NCBI GenBank assembly: GCA_024683455.1
Contig: JAIKYE010000094.1
Coordinates: 1-46,095 of the forward strand
Source of the DNA: Bacteroidaceae bacterium
Lineage (GTDB): Bacteria > Bacteroidota > Bacteroidia > Bacteroidales > Bacteroidaceae
Length of the DNA stretch: 46,095 bases
Reading direction: 5' to 3'
Under the pieces are notes generated by a model. That model was not told the origin of the DNA. It did no database searches and worked only from the letters and a program-made list of their open reading frames with translations. Each line of letters opens with the position of its first letter. Positions within the stretch are counted from its first letter, which is position 1. Shown here piece after piece: positions 29,633 to 38,322 of the stretch. The translations under genes were made by a program, and so were the position numbers.

Positions 29633-30940
29633 ATGAAAGAAACTCCTATAAAGAAAGAAATAGTTGACAGACTGATTGCCAAATTGGGCATTCAGGACTT
29701 TGCCAAGGCTACTATCCGCGAGGTGAAGCAGGTAGCTGCTATGGCAGAGAAGGAAAGTGGTGTGGAATTCATCAAGATGGAGATGGGTATTCCTGGATTG
29801 CCTGCCGCCCAAGTGGGTGTGGATGCACAGATCAAGGCACTACAGGAAGGCATCGCCCATTCATACCCCGATATTCAGGGTTATCCTGAGTTAAAGAAGC
29901 AAGCGTCACGCTTTGTGAAGGCTTTCATCGGTGTAGACATTGCAGCTGAGGGATGTGTGCCCGTTACGGGTAGTATGCAGGGAACGTTCGCTTCGTTCCT
30001 GACTTGCTCGCAGTCCAACAAGAAGAAGGATACTGTGCTGTTCATCGACCCTGGTTTTCCCGTTCAGAAGATGCAACTGCAGGTGCAGGGCGTGAAGTAC
30101 GAGACATTTGATGTGTACGACTTCCGCGGCGATAAGTTGCGTGCCAAGTTGGAAAGCTACCTCTGTAAGGGTAACATCTGCGCCATTGTCTATAGTAATC
30201 CCAATAACCCGTCTTGGGTATGCCTGACCGAGCAGGAGTTGCAGACTATAGGCGATTTGGCAACACAGTATGATACTATCATCATGGAGGATTTGGCTTA
30301 CTTTGCTATGGACTTTCGTCAGGATCTAAGCGTTCCGTTTGAACCTCCCTATCAGCCTACAGTAGCTCGCTATACCAATAATTATATGCTACTCATCAGT
30401 GGCTCTAAGGCATTCAGCTATGCTGGAGAGCGCATTGGCGTGGTGTGCATCAGCGATAAATTATTCCACCGTCATTATGATGACCTTGCTGCCCGTTACG
30501 AGGGTCTGCCCTTCGGACTGGTATTCAGTACTCGTATGCTGTATGCTTTGTCTTCAGGCACCAGCCACTCAGCACAATACGCGTTGGCAGAAATGTTCCG
30601 TGCAGCCTGCGACGGCGAATACCGTTTCCGCGACGATATAAAGGTTTATGGCGAGCGTGCCAAGAAACTGAAAGAGATCTTCTGCAAGCACGGCTTCTAC
30701 GTGGTCTATGACAAGGACGGTGACCAGCCCGTGGCTGATGGATTCTACTTCACTATAGGTTATCCCGGTATGACAAGTGGCCAGTTAGCAAAGGAATTGA
30801 TGTATTATGGTGTAAGTGCAATCTGCTTGATTACTACGGGCAGCCATCAGGAGGGATTGCGCGTCTGCACATCTTTCATTGGTGACCATCAATATAACCA
30901 ACTGGAAGAACGCATGAAGATTTTTGAACAGAACAATTAA
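29633..30940 (+). CDS. Class I/II pyridoxal-phosphate aminotransferase (probably aromatic)
   Basis: The 435-residue fold-type I aminotransferase has the PLP lysine Lys259 in ISGSKAFSYAGERIG, the NPNNPS motif (189-194) and the MEDLAYFAMDF stretch with the PLP-binding Asp220 and Tyr223. The C-terminal GLRVCTSFIG carries the substrate-carboxylate Arg. Its place directly after iorAB and before the arylacetate-CoA ligases suggests it interconverts aromatic amino acids and aryl-pyruvates. The exact substrate is inferred from context only. A palindrome follows its stop codon. Confidence 0.88.
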   Translation: MKETPIKKEIVDRLIAKLGIQDFAKATIREVKQVAAMAEKESGVEFIKMEMGIPGLPAAQVGVDAQIKALQEGIAHSYPDIQGYPELKKQASRFVKAFIGVDIAAEGCVPVTGSMQGTFASFLTCSQSNKKKDTVLFIDPGFPVQKMQLQVQGVKYETFDVYDFRGDKLRAKLESYLCKGNICAIVYSNPNNPSWVCLTEQELQTIGDLATQYDTIIMEDLAYFAMDFRQDLSVPFEPPYQPTVARYTNNYMLLISGSKAFSYAGERIGVVCISDKLFHRHYDDLAARYEGLPFGLVFSTRMLYALSSGTSHSAQYALAEMFRAACDGEYRFRDDIKVYGERAKKLKEIFCKHGFYVVYDKDGDQPVADGFYFTIGYPGMTSGQLAKELMYYGVSAICLITTGSHQEGLRVCTSFIGDHQYNQLEERMKIFEQNN

Positions 30941-30944
30941 CCCC

Positions 30945-30973
30945 CTCTATCTCCCCTAGAAGGGGAGATAGAG
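30945..30973 (+). repeat. Perfect 12-bp C-rich/G-rich palindrome after the aminotransferase gene
   Basis: CTCTATCTCCCC (30945-30956), loop TAGAA, GGGGAGATAGAG (30962-30973). It lies 4 bases after the stop. No T tract follows, so it is not a standard terminator; it could limit 3'-to-5' decay or lower transcription of the porin gene. Confidence 0.9.
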
Positions 30974-30999
30974 ATTATTCATTAACAAACAACACAACA

Positions 31000-32109
31000 A
31001 TGAAACCAAAAACATTTTTCGTAAAAGCTACGCTGGCTGTGGCTCTGGCCATCTTCAGCAGCACAGCAGCCATGGGACAAGAAACAGTCAAGGGTGACTC
31101 TGCCAAGACGTCATTCTTGGAGCAAAAATGGGTAAAGGACCTCGCTAGTCGTATTCAACTGCACGGCTACGCACAGGGTGGCTACAATTACACTCGAAAG
31201 AATGGTACCGATACCAACACATTCGAACTGAAACGAGTTCTCTTCTGGGCAAACGCCCAAATTACCGACCGCTGGTCGTTTCTATTCATGCACGACTTCT
31301 CGAGTGTCGTACAGGAATTCTACACAGACTTTCGTGTTACCAACAACAAAGCCCTTACCGTCAGGGTAGGTCAGTTTAAGAACGGTCTGTCACTCGAGAA
31401 TCCCCTTTCACCCACTTCTATGGAAGCCATCGATGTTTATTCAGAAGGCGTTACCTATCTTACAGGATGTGGTAGCGATCCCCTGATGGGCGTTCAGTAT
31501 GGTCGTGATTTGGGACTCTCTCTGTTTGGCGAAACCAACAACGGCAAATTGCGCTATGAGTTGGATGTGATGAACGGACAGGGCATCAATAAAAAGGACG
31601 GCAACAACTTCAAGGATTTTATTCTTCGTCTGGAATACCGCCCCGTAGCAGGATTGAACCTAGTGGTAACTGGACAGATAGGACGTGGACATAATATCCT
31701 AACCGACGGCAAGACTTCGGTTTATAATCCGACAATTCTGAATGGACAGGATTATAAGCGTAACCGTTGGACACTTGGTTTTGACTATAAAAGCAAGGCG
31801 TTTAATGCTCACGGCGAATACTTAGAAGGCATCGACGGCGATGCTATCAGCCGAGGCGGTTACCTGACAGGTGCTGTGCCCCTTGGCACTCCTAAGTTGG
31901 AATTTGTGGGCAGCTACGACTACTTCAACTATAACACATCTCTTGGACTTGACCAACATAAGGCTATAGCTGGATTGCAGTATTGGTTCTACAAGAAATG
32001 TCGTGTTCAAGTGCAGTATGTGTACAAGAGTGCTTATGTGGCCAATAATGCATTCGTTAAGGACGATTGCCACGCTCTGATGTGTCAACTGCAAGTGAGA
32101 TTTAATTAA
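31000..32109 (+). CDS. Phosphate-selective porin O/P-type outer-membrane porin
   Basis: The 369-residue protein has a signal peptide (to about AAMGQ) and a beta-barrel made of alternating short aromatic strands. Examples are IQLHGYAQGGYNYTRKNG, RWSFLFMHDFS and KLEFVGSYDYFNYN, and the end QLQVRFN is typical of outer-membrane barrels. The best match is the porin O/P family of Bacteroidetes. A phosphate role should not be assumed: its place between the aminotransferase and symporter genes suggests passage of aromatic acids or amino acids. The function is inferred from context. Confidence 0.82.
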   Translation: MKPKTFFVKATLAVALAIFSSTAAMGQETVKGDSAKTSFLEQKWVKDLASRIQLHGYAQGGYNYTRKNGTDTNTFELKRVLFWANAQITDRWSFLFMHDFSSVVQEFYTDFRVTNNKALTVRVGQFKNGLSLENPLSPTSMEAIDVYSEGVTYLTGCGSDPLMGVQYGRDLGLSLFGETNNGKLRYELDVMNGQGINKKDGNNFKDFILRLEYRPVAGLNLVVTGQIGRGHNILTDGKTSVYNPTILNGQDYKRNRWTLGFDYKSKAFNAHGEYLEGIDGDAISRGGYLTGAVPLGTPKLEFVGSYDYFNYNTSLGLDQHKAIAGLQYWFYKKCRVQVQYVYKSAYVANNAFVKDDCHALMCQLQVRFN

Positions 32110-32159
32110 ATTGAAAATTGAAAGTTAATTTTCGATCTTCATTCTTTATTACAGAAGTT

Positions 32160-33686
32160 ATGTTTATAAAAGTAATCTTAACCATAGTGTTCTTGGCCAT
32201 CATGATTGGTGTTGGCCTATATAGTCGTAAACAGGCAAGTAGTGTGGAAGGCTTTGTGCTGGGTGGCCGTTCAGTAGGTCCTTGGTTGTCGGCCTTCGCC
32301 TTTGGTACCAGTTATTTCTCGGCCGTGGTCTTCGTGGGCTATGCCGGCCAATTCGGTTGGAAATATGGCCTTTCCAGTGCATGGATAGGTATTGGCAATG
32401 CCATCATCGGTTCGTTGTTAGCTTGGCTCATTTTAGGTAGGCGCACCAAGCTGATGACTCAGCATATAGAGAGTCGCACGATGCCCGACTTCTTCGGTAC
32501 CCGTTTCTCCGACCAGAAGTTGCGTGTGGTGGCTTCTGTCATAGCCTTCGTATTCCTGATTCCTTATACTGCAGGCGTTTATAGCGGTATCTCCAGACTT
32601 TTTGAGATGGGATTTAATATCCCTTATGAATATTGTGTAATTATCATGTCGGCTCTCACTGCCGTCTATGTTATATTAGGAGGCTATAAGGCTACAGCCA
32701 TGAACGACTTTATTCAGGGTATTATTATGCTCTTTGGTATTGTGGCTGTCATTGCAGCTGTACTTTCGGCACAGGGTGGACTGATAGAAGCAGTAAACAA
32801 ACTGGCACAGTTACCTGCGGATGGTGCAGCAGAACCAGGCAGCGGAATGTTCGCCACTTGGTTCGGTCCCGACCCTTGGGGATTGCTTGGTGTGATAGTC
32901 CTTACGTCGCTTGGTACGATGGGACTGCCCCAGATGGTTGGTAAGTTCTATAGTATCACCGACGAGAGCGCTATAAAGCGCGGTACTATTATCAGTACTA
33001 TCTTTGCTTTCATCGTGGCTGGTGGTTGTTACTTCCTAGGAGGTTTTGGCCGTTTGTACGATCCCGTGATTGGAGCTAACGGCAAGATAGCTTTCGACTC
33101 TATTGTGCCAGCCATGCTGGTAACGCTACCCGATGTCCTTATCGCTCTTGTAGTGCTGCTGGTTTTGTCTGCTTCTATGTCAACTTTGGCTTCATTGGTA
33201 CTGACTTCCAGCTCAACTATGACCCTCGACCTCATCTATCGCGACAAGAAGTCCCTACCAGGTGAGGTGGAAGAAGGCACCATAGATGATATTGTTGCTG
33301 AGAAGATAGAACGTCGCAAGGTTGTTGTGATGCGGGTACTCATTGTATTCTTCATCGTAATATCCCTGTTAATAGCATTGAACCCTCCCACCTTCATTGC
33401 CCAGTTGATGGGTATCTCTTGGGGTGCATTAGCAGGTGCCTTCCTGGCTCCCTTTATGTTGGGACTCTATTGGCGTAAGGCGACAACAGCCAGTGTGTGG
33501 GCTTGCTTCATCTGGGGCGTGGGCATTACGGTATTGAATATGTTGTTGGGAAACCCCATCAGTCCCATCAACTGCGGAGCTATTGCCATGCTGGGAGGCT
33601 TCCCTGTTGTGCTGTTGGTGAGTTTCTTTACGCGCCAGTTGCCAAAGAAAGATGTGGACTGTATGTTTAAATGCTATGAGAAATAG
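32160..33686 (+). CDS. Sodium/solute symporter (SSS family)
   Basis: The start is the ATG at 32160 (MFIKVILTIVFLAIMIGVGLYSRKQ); TTG at 32118 lies in heptamer-like DNA. The 508-residue protein has about 13 membrane segments. Family signs are the first helix followed by EGFVLGGRSVGPWLSAFAFGTSYFSAVVFVGYAG, the GGYKATAMNDFIQGIIM stretch, and STLASLVLTSSSTMTLDLI, which carries the sodium-site Ser/Thr residues. SSS members carry sugars, proline, acetate, phenylacetate and others. With two arylacetate-CoA ligases directly downstream, arylacetate or another aromatic acid is a reasonable substrate guess. Confidence 0.88.
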   Translation: MFIKVILTIVFLAIMIGVGLYSRKQASSVEGFVLGGRSVGPWLSAFAFGTSYFSAVVFVGYAGQFGWKYGLSSAWIGIGNAIIGSLLAWLILGRRTKLMTQHIESRTMPDFFGTRFSDQKLRVVASVIAFVFLIPYTAGVYSGISRLFEMGFNIPYEYCVIIMSALTAVYVILGGYKATAMNDFIQGIIMLFGIVAVIAAVLSAQGGLIEAVNKLAQLPADGAAEPGSGMFATWFGPDPWGLLGVIVLTSLGTMGLPQMVGKFYSITDESAIKRGTIISTIFAFIVAGGCYFLGGFGRLYDPVIGANGKIAFDSIVPAMLVTLPDVLIALVVLLVLSASMSTLASLVLTSSSTMTLDLIYRDKKSLPGEVEEGTIDDIVAEKIERRKVVVMRVLIVFFIVISLLIALNPPTFIAQLMGISWGALAGAFLAPFMLGLYWRKATTASVWACFIWGVGITVLNMLLGNPISPINCGAIAMLGGFPVVLLVSFFTRQLPKKDVDCMFKCYEK

Positions 33687-33705
33687 CAACATACAAATAA
33701 AAATA

Positions 33706-33737
33706 CTTGTTCAAAAGCATATTTTGTTGTACTTTTG
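33706..33737 (+). promoter_or_regulatory. Promoter of the paaK-paaK-ACT genes
   Basis: CTTG at 33706-33709, a spacer of 20, then TACTTTTG at 33730-33737, a full -7 match. It gives a leader of about 27 bases before the ATG at 33770, so the ligases can be expressed apart from iorAB. Confidence 0.7.
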
Positions 33738-33769
33738 CATGGGACAATAAAACAAAATAACAGAAATTC

Positions 33770-35077
33770 ATGATTTGGAACCCGAACAAAGAGTGCATGA
33801 GTCGCGATGAAAGAAGCGCGCTGCAAGGCAAACGCTTACACAAGATTGTGGAATATGTATATCACAACGTGCCTTTCTATCGCAACAAGTTGCAGGAACT
33901 GGATATTCGTCCTGATGACATCCAGACCATAGAGGACATTACGAAGCTACCCTTCACTACTAAGCAGGACCTTAGAGATAACTACCCCTTTGGCTTGCAG
34001 GCCGCGCCGCAGAGCGAGATTATCCGTATTCATGCTAGTAGCGGCACTACAGGTAAGCCCACTATTGTGGGATATACACGTAAGGATATCGGTGTTTGGA
34101 GCGAATGTATGGCACGCTGCCTGACAGCCTTCGGAGTGACACGCGACGATATATTCTCTGTCGCGTATGGTTATGGATTGTTTACTGGCGGTCTGGGTGC
34201 TCATTATGGCGTAGAGCATTTAGGCGCATCTGTGATTCCTGCAGGAACAGGTAATACAGAGAAACACCTGAAACTCATTCGTGACTTGGGCATCACAGGT
34301 ATAGCTTGTACTCCCTCTTATGCTCTTTATCTGGCAGAGACAATGGAGAAGTTGGGTATCCGCAAGGAGGATATTAAGCTTCGCATAGGAGCCTTCGGTG
34401 CAGAGCCTTGGACAGAAAGTATGCGTAAGGAAATCGAAGATCATCTAGGTCTGAAAGGCTATAATATTTATGGTCTTTCTGAGATAATGGGGCCCAGTGT
34501 GAGCTACGAATGTCAGATGCAGCACGGATCACATATCAACGAGGACCACTTCTATCCCGAAATAATTAATCCCACAACGCTAGAGCCGCTGCCAGCCGGA
34601 CAGACGGGCGAGTTGGTATTCACCACGTTGACCAAGGAGGGTATGCCCTTATTGCGCTATCGTACTCGCGACCTCTGCTCGCTGATGCCTGGCACTTGTG
34701 ACTGCGGACGTACCAACGTAAGAATGGGTCGCATTGAGGGTCGTTCTGACGACATGCTCATTATTCGCGGAATCAACGTATTCCCATCACAGGTGGAGAG
34801 TGTGGTACTCAGCATGCCCGAGTTCGCTCCGCGCTATTTGCTGGTTGTAGATCGTGTAAACAATCTGGATACCTTGCAGGTTCAGGCAGAGTTGCGTCAG
34901 GAGGTATTTACCTCTACTTTCGATACGCCTGCCGCCGTAGAGGCGCTGGAGAAGAAGTTGGCAGCTAAACTGAAGAGTGTACTCAGCATTGCTGCTAAAG
35001 TTCAGTTGAAGGCACCTGGAACGATTGAACGCAGTCAGGGAAAGAGTGCTCACGTAATCGATAAGAGAAGTCTATAA
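33770..35077 (+). CDS. paaK: Phenylacetate-CoA ligase, copy 1
   Basis: This adenylate-forming enzyme activates phenylacetate or a related arylacetate with ATP and CoA. The 435-residue protein has the P-loop-like HASSGTTGKPT (88-98), GYGLFTGGLGAHYG, the YGLSEIMGPS motif that binds AMP and substrate, and the C-terminal LRYRTRDL and GRSDDMLIIRGINVFPSQVE hinge region. All expected motifs are present. It is the first gene after its own promoter. The second copy follows after 38 bases and has the same length but clearly different sequence, so this is an old duplication. Confidence 0.93.
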   Translation: MIWNPNKECMSRDERSALQGKRLHKIVEYVYHNVPFYRNKLQELDIRPDDIQTIEDITKLPFTTKQDLRDNYPFGLQAAPQSEIIRIHASSGTTGKPTIVGYTRKDIGVWSECMARCLTAFGVTRDDIFSVAYGYGLFTGGLGAHYGVEHLGASVIPAGTGNTEKHLKLIRDLGITGIACTPSYALYLAETMEKLGIRKEDIKLRIGAFGAEPWTESMRKEIEDHLGLKGYNIYGLSEIMGPSVSYECQMQHGSHINEDHFYPEIINPTTLEPLPAGQTGELVFTTLTKEGMPLLRYRTRDLCSLMPGTCDCGRTNVRMGRIEGRSDDMLIIRGINVFPSQVESVVLSMPEFAPRYLLVVDRVNNLDTLQVQAELRQEVFTSTFDTPAAVEALEKKLAAKLKSVLSIAAKVQLKAPGTIERSQGKSAHVIDKRSL

Positions 35078-35093
35078 AGGACCTTCCAAAATT

Positions 35094-35114
35094 ACCTATA
35101 AACGATAACCTATA
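35094..35114 (+). repeat. Heptamer array between the two paaK genes
   Basis: ACCTATA, AACGATA, ACCTATA end one base before the ATG of the second ligase. The array covers the place where a ribosome-binding site would be; no Shine-Dalgarno-like sequence is seen there. Confidence 0.7.
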
Positions 35115-35115
35115 A

Positions 35116-36423
35116 ATGTATTCTAACTATTTCAATCCGGAAACTGAAACCATGTCGAGGGAGCAGATTGAGGCGCTCCAACTCGAACGACTGCAGGCGA
35201 CCGTACGTCACTGCATGAACAATGAATTTTATCGCAAGAAATTTGCTGAAGCAGGCGTCACGCCTGATGATATAAAGACTTTGGCTGACGTACGTAAGTT
35301 GCCCTTTACTACCAAACAAGATTTACGTGAGACCTATCCTTTCGGCATGTCTTGCGTACCTATAAAGGATTGCGTCCGCTTGCATTCCTCAAGTGGTACA
35401 ACGGGTAACCCCACCGTCATCCTGCACACCAAGAAGGACCTTGATGAGTGGGCCAACCAAGTAGCACGTAACCTTTGGATGGTTGGTCTTCGTCCCGAAG
35501 ATGTCTTCCAGAACTCAAGTGGTTATGGTATGTTTACTGGTGGTTTGGGCTTCCAGTATGGAGCGGAGAAACTGGGTATGCTTACAGTTCCTGCTGCCGC
35601 AGGAAACTCGCTGCGTCAAATAAAGTTCATCAAAGACTTCGGTACGACCGCCATCCATGCTGTCCCCAGTTACGTTACCCGTCTCTATGAGGTAATGAAG
35701 GAGGAGGGCGTAGATCCACGTCGTGATACTAAACTGAAGGTGTTGGCTATTGGTGCTGAGCCTCATTCAGAGGAACAGCGTAAGCGTATCGAGGATATGA
35801 TGGGCGTAAAAGCCTACAATTCCTTCGGCATGAGCGAGATGTGCGGACCTGGCGTAGGATTCGAATGCAAGGAGCAGAATGGTATGCACTTCTGGGAGGA
35901 TTATTACATCGTAGAGATTGTCAACCCAGAGACGCTGGAACCAGTGCCTGATGGCGAGATTGGTGAGTTAGTACTGACAAGCCTCTGTCGTGAGGCTATG
36001 CCTTTGCTACGCTATCGTACGCGTGACTTAACCCGCGTATTGGGTCGTACATGTCCTTGTGGGCGTAATCATGTGCGTATCGACCGCATGAAGGGTCGTA
36101 GCGACGATATGATGGTGTTGCGCGGAGTGAATATCTTCCCCATCCAGATTGAGAAGATTTTGATGCAGTTCAGCGAATTGGCAAGCAACTATCTTATCAC
36201 GCTTACTACAGACGAAGAGAATGACAATATGACTGTAGAAGTAGAACTTGCACAGCCTACCGATGACTACAAGCAACTGCAAGCTCTCGAGAAAGAGATT
36301 CGCCGTCGTCTGAAGGATGAGATTCTGCTGACTCCTATTGTCAAACTTGTTGCCAAAGGCTCACTGCCCGTCAGCGAGGGTAAGGCTGTCCGTGTAGTAG
36401 ATAAGCGAAAAGTATACCAATAA
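35116..36423 (+). CDS. paaK: Phenylacetate-CoA ligase, copy 2
   Basis: A second 435-residue arylacetate-CoA ligase with the same motifs: HSSSGTTGNPT, GYGMFTGGLGFQYG, SFGMSEMCGPG, LRYRTRDL and GRSDDMMVLRGVNIFPIQIE. The binding-pocket region differs from copy 1 (FQYGAEKLGMLTVPAAAGN against AHYGVEHLGASVIPAGTGN). The two may therefore prefer different arylacetates, for example phenylacetate and indoleacetate; this is inference. The last codons (Tyr-Gln-stop) are the start of the next heptamer array. Confidence 0.93.
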   Translation: MYSNYFNPETETMSREQIEALQLERLQATVRHCMNNEFYRKKFAEAGVTPDDIKTLADVRKLPFTTKQDLRETYPFGMSCVPIKDCVRLHSSSGTTGNPTVILHTKKDLDEWANQVARNLWMVGLRPEDVFQNSSGYGMFTGGLGFQYGAEKLGMLTVPAAAGNSLRQIKFIKDFGTTAIHAVPSYVTRLYEVMKEEGVDPRRDTKLKVLAIGAEPHSEEQRKRIEDMMGVKAYNSFGMSEMCGPGVGFECKEQNGMHFWEDYYIVEIVNPETLEPVPDGEIGELVLTSLCREAMPLLRYRTRDLTRVLGRTCPCGRNHVRIDRMKGRSDDMMVLRGVNIFPIQIEKILMQFSELASNYLITLTTDEENDNMTVEVELAQPTDDYKQLQALEKEIRRRLKDEILLTPIVKLVAKGSLPVSEGKAVRVVDKRKVYQ

Positions 36424-36443
36424 CCTATAACCGATAAACTTTA
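36416..36443 (+). repeat. Heptamer array between paaK copy 2 and the ACT gene
   Basis: ACCAATA, ACCTATA, ACCGATA, AACTTTA in one register. The first unit includes the last sense codons and most of the stop codon of paaK copy 2, and the ACT-domain ATG follows 5 bases after the last unit. Confidence 0.75.
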
Positions 36444-36448
36444 CAAAT

Positions 36449-36877
36449 ATGACAATTCCCCAACTTTCCATTTTTATAGAGAACCGTTCCGGTACTCTCA
36501 TCAGGGTTCTTGATGCCTTGAAGGAAGCAAAAATTCAAATTATTGCCTCCACCATTGCAGATACTGCAGAGTATGGTATATATCGTCTGATTTGCAGCGA
36601 GCCTATGCGTGCTTGCGAAGAGTTAAAGAAAGCGAATGTGGCCGTTGCTTTGAGTGATGTGTTTGCTATTGAGATTGATGACCAGCCCGGTCGTGCAGCA
36701 GAAGCTGTTAAGGTGTTCAGCGAAGCCGGCATTAGCATTACCTATATGTATTCGTTCCTGTTGCGTGGCAAGGGTGTTCTCATCTTCCGTACCGATGACG
36801 GAGATAAGGCTACGGCTGTTATCAAGGCCAATAATCTTAAGAGTATTGATGAGGTAGCCCTAGCTCAGTGGGCATAA
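36449..36877 (+). CDS. Tandem ACT-domain protein
   Basis: The 142-residue protein is two ACT domains: about 1-70 (LSIFIENRSGTLIRVLDALKEAKIQIIAS) and 71-142 (VFAIEIDDQPGRAAEAVKVFSEAGISITYMY). ACT domains bind amino acids at domain interfaces and act as sensors. This type commonly accompanies phenylacetate-CoA ligase and IOR genes, so it probably senses an aromatic amino acid or acid and controls one of the neighbouring enzymes. No catalytic or DNA-binding domain is present. Confidence 0.9.
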   Translation: MTIPQLSIFIENRSGTLIRVLDALKEAKIQIIASTIADTAEYGIYRLICSEPMRACEELKKANVAVALSDVFAIEIDDQPGRAAEAVKVFSEAGISITYMYSFLLRGKGVLIFRTDDGDKATAVIKANNLKSIDEVALAQWA

Positions 36878-36889
36878 CTAATTGGTTTT

Positions 36890-38197
36890 GTGCAGAGAAA
36901 AGTAAAAAAGAGAAAACGCAAACTAAAGAAGAGTGTCAAGCGCGGCTGCCTTGGGATAATCATATTCCAGCTGTTGCTTGCACTCTTCTTGTTTTTTAGG
37001 TGTACACCCGCCAAGGATATTCTGTTCGGCCATCACGATCAGACAGAAGAGATAGTCGTTGAACCAGATAGTGTGGATCTGGCAATTGCCGATGATGTAC
37101 AACGCCTTATCCATCGTTCTATGCTTATCGATACCACTAAACTGGCGGTGGATGTTTATGACCTTACTCGTGGTTGTTATGTTTATGAATATCACAGCCA
37201 TCGCAGGCTGATTCCGGCTTCATGCATGAAGCTGCTTACGGGTGTCAGGGCACTTAAACAACTTGGCGCTGATCATCAGTACATTAGTCAGGAATATCTT
37301 TTGGGTATCGTAAAACGTGACACATTGTATGGCGATTTATTACTGAAGATGGATGATGACCCATTTTTGCTTTCTTTTGATGAGTTTACTCATGCTGTAA
37401 AGAATCGTGGTGTCAGTCATGTAAAGGGAAGGGTTGTCTTCGATCTCCTGCGCACAGATACCTTGCGTCCTCATCGTACAGCCCAACCTTATGATATCAC
37501 TTACAGGCAGGTTCCTTTGTTGATGAAAGGCGCACCACGCGTAAGAAGTGAGTTTCTTGCGTCTCTTAGAGCAGCCGGTGTTACGTTTGACACAGATACT
37601 CTTTTGTTCAATATGCCACTTACCAAGGATGCCGAAATGATATATCAGTACCAGACACCTTTGCGTGAGGTACTGAAACCTATGCTGATAAATAGCAGCA
37701 ATGTAAAGGCTGAGTGTGTTTATTACCATAATCAGCATGCGCAAGATCGGTTTGAAAAACCTGACACCAGCTTACAGATGTCTGCTTTTAATTTTATTCA
37801 ATCAGAGAATATTTATGATAGAATGGCAAACTTTGTCGTGAATGATGGGAGCGGTCTGTCTCCGGAAAACCGACTGACGGCCGATTTTCTTGTTCAGTTG
37901 ATGATTTATGCTTATCGGCAGCCTGATATAAGAAACATACTGATTGATGAGGCTTTGGCTACGCCGGCTCACCCAACGAGACATGGTTCGTTGCTGAGTC
38001 GTATGTCGGCTCCCTGTTTTAGGGACCGAATCTTCTGTAAGACCGGTACATTGGTTTCTTATGCATCGTCATCGCTAACTGGTTATGCGCATCATACAAA
38101 TGGAAGGTGGTTTGTTTTCAGCATTATCAACAACAATTCACCTGTATATGATGCAAGGGAGTTTCAGGATGCACTTTGCCGACTCTTAGTAGAATGA
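36890..38197 (+). CDS. dacB: D-alanyl-D-alanine carboxypeptidase / PBP4 (S13 family)
   Basis: This periplasmic penicillin-binding protein trims or cuts peptidoglycan cross-links. The start is the GTG at 36890; no in-frame ATG occurs until codon 78, which is after the membrane anchor (LGIIIFQLLLALFLFF, 21-36). The motifs are SxxK at Ser111-Lys114 (PASCMKLLTG), SxN at Ser269-Asn271 (NSSNVKAE) and KTG at 384-386 (FCKTGTLVSY). A further NDGSGLSPENRL lies between, typical of S13. The 435-residue length is normal, with a basic N-terminus (KKRKRKLKK). The 3' end overlaps the opposing Feo-associated gene by 34 bases. Confidence 0.92.
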   Translation: MQRKVKKRKRKLKKSVKRGCLGIIIFQLLLALFLFFRCTPAKDILFGHHDQTEEIVVEPDSVDLAIADDVQRLIHRSMLIDTTKLAVDVYDLTRGCYVYEYHSHRRLIPASCMKLLTGVRALKQLGADHQYISQEYLLGIVKRDTLYGDLLLKMDDDPFLLSFDEFTHAVKNRGVSHVKGRVVFDLLRTDTLRPHRTAQPYDITYRQVPLLMKGAPRVRSEFLASLRAAGVTFDTDTLLFNMPLTKDAEMIYQYQTPLREVLKPMLINSSNVKAECVYYHNQHAQDRFEKPDTSLQMSAFNFIQSENIYDRMANFVVNDGSGLSPENRLTADFLVQLMIYAYRQPDIRNILIDEALATPAHPTRHGSLLSRMSAPCFRDRIFCKTGTLVSYASSSLTGYAHHTNGRWFVFSIINNNSPVYDAREFQDALCRLLVE

Positions 38198-38322
38198 CAA
38201 TCCTCGCATTTACAGCCGCATCTTTCACATTCCGAACAACGCGGTTTCTTCAGATATTGATGTAGCGCAAAGGCCGCTACTATCACTATCACTGCTAAGA
38301 GAAGGATACTTTGTAGGTTCAT
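38164..38322 (-). CDS. FeoB-associated Cys-rich membrane protein
   Basis: A 52-residue protein starting at the ATG at 38322, which overlaps the feoAB stop (ATGA). It has one membrane helix (LQSILLLAVIVIVAAFALHQYL) and a Cys-rich tail, CSECERCGCKCEDCH. This is the pattern of the small proteins found after feoB; they may handle Fe(II) at the exit side or stabilise the transporter, but the role is not firmly known. A longer frame reaching 38439 is only an extension into feoB. Its last 34 bases lie antisense to the end of dacB. Confidence 0.82.
   Translation of the reverse strand: MNLQSILLLAVIVIVAAFALHQYLKKPRCSECERCGCKCEDCHSTKSRQSAS

Noticed and set aside
31000..32109. Phosphate uptake role for the porin
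   Set aside because: The family name implies phosphate, but there are no phosphate-transport genes nearby and the context is aromatic-acid metabolism.
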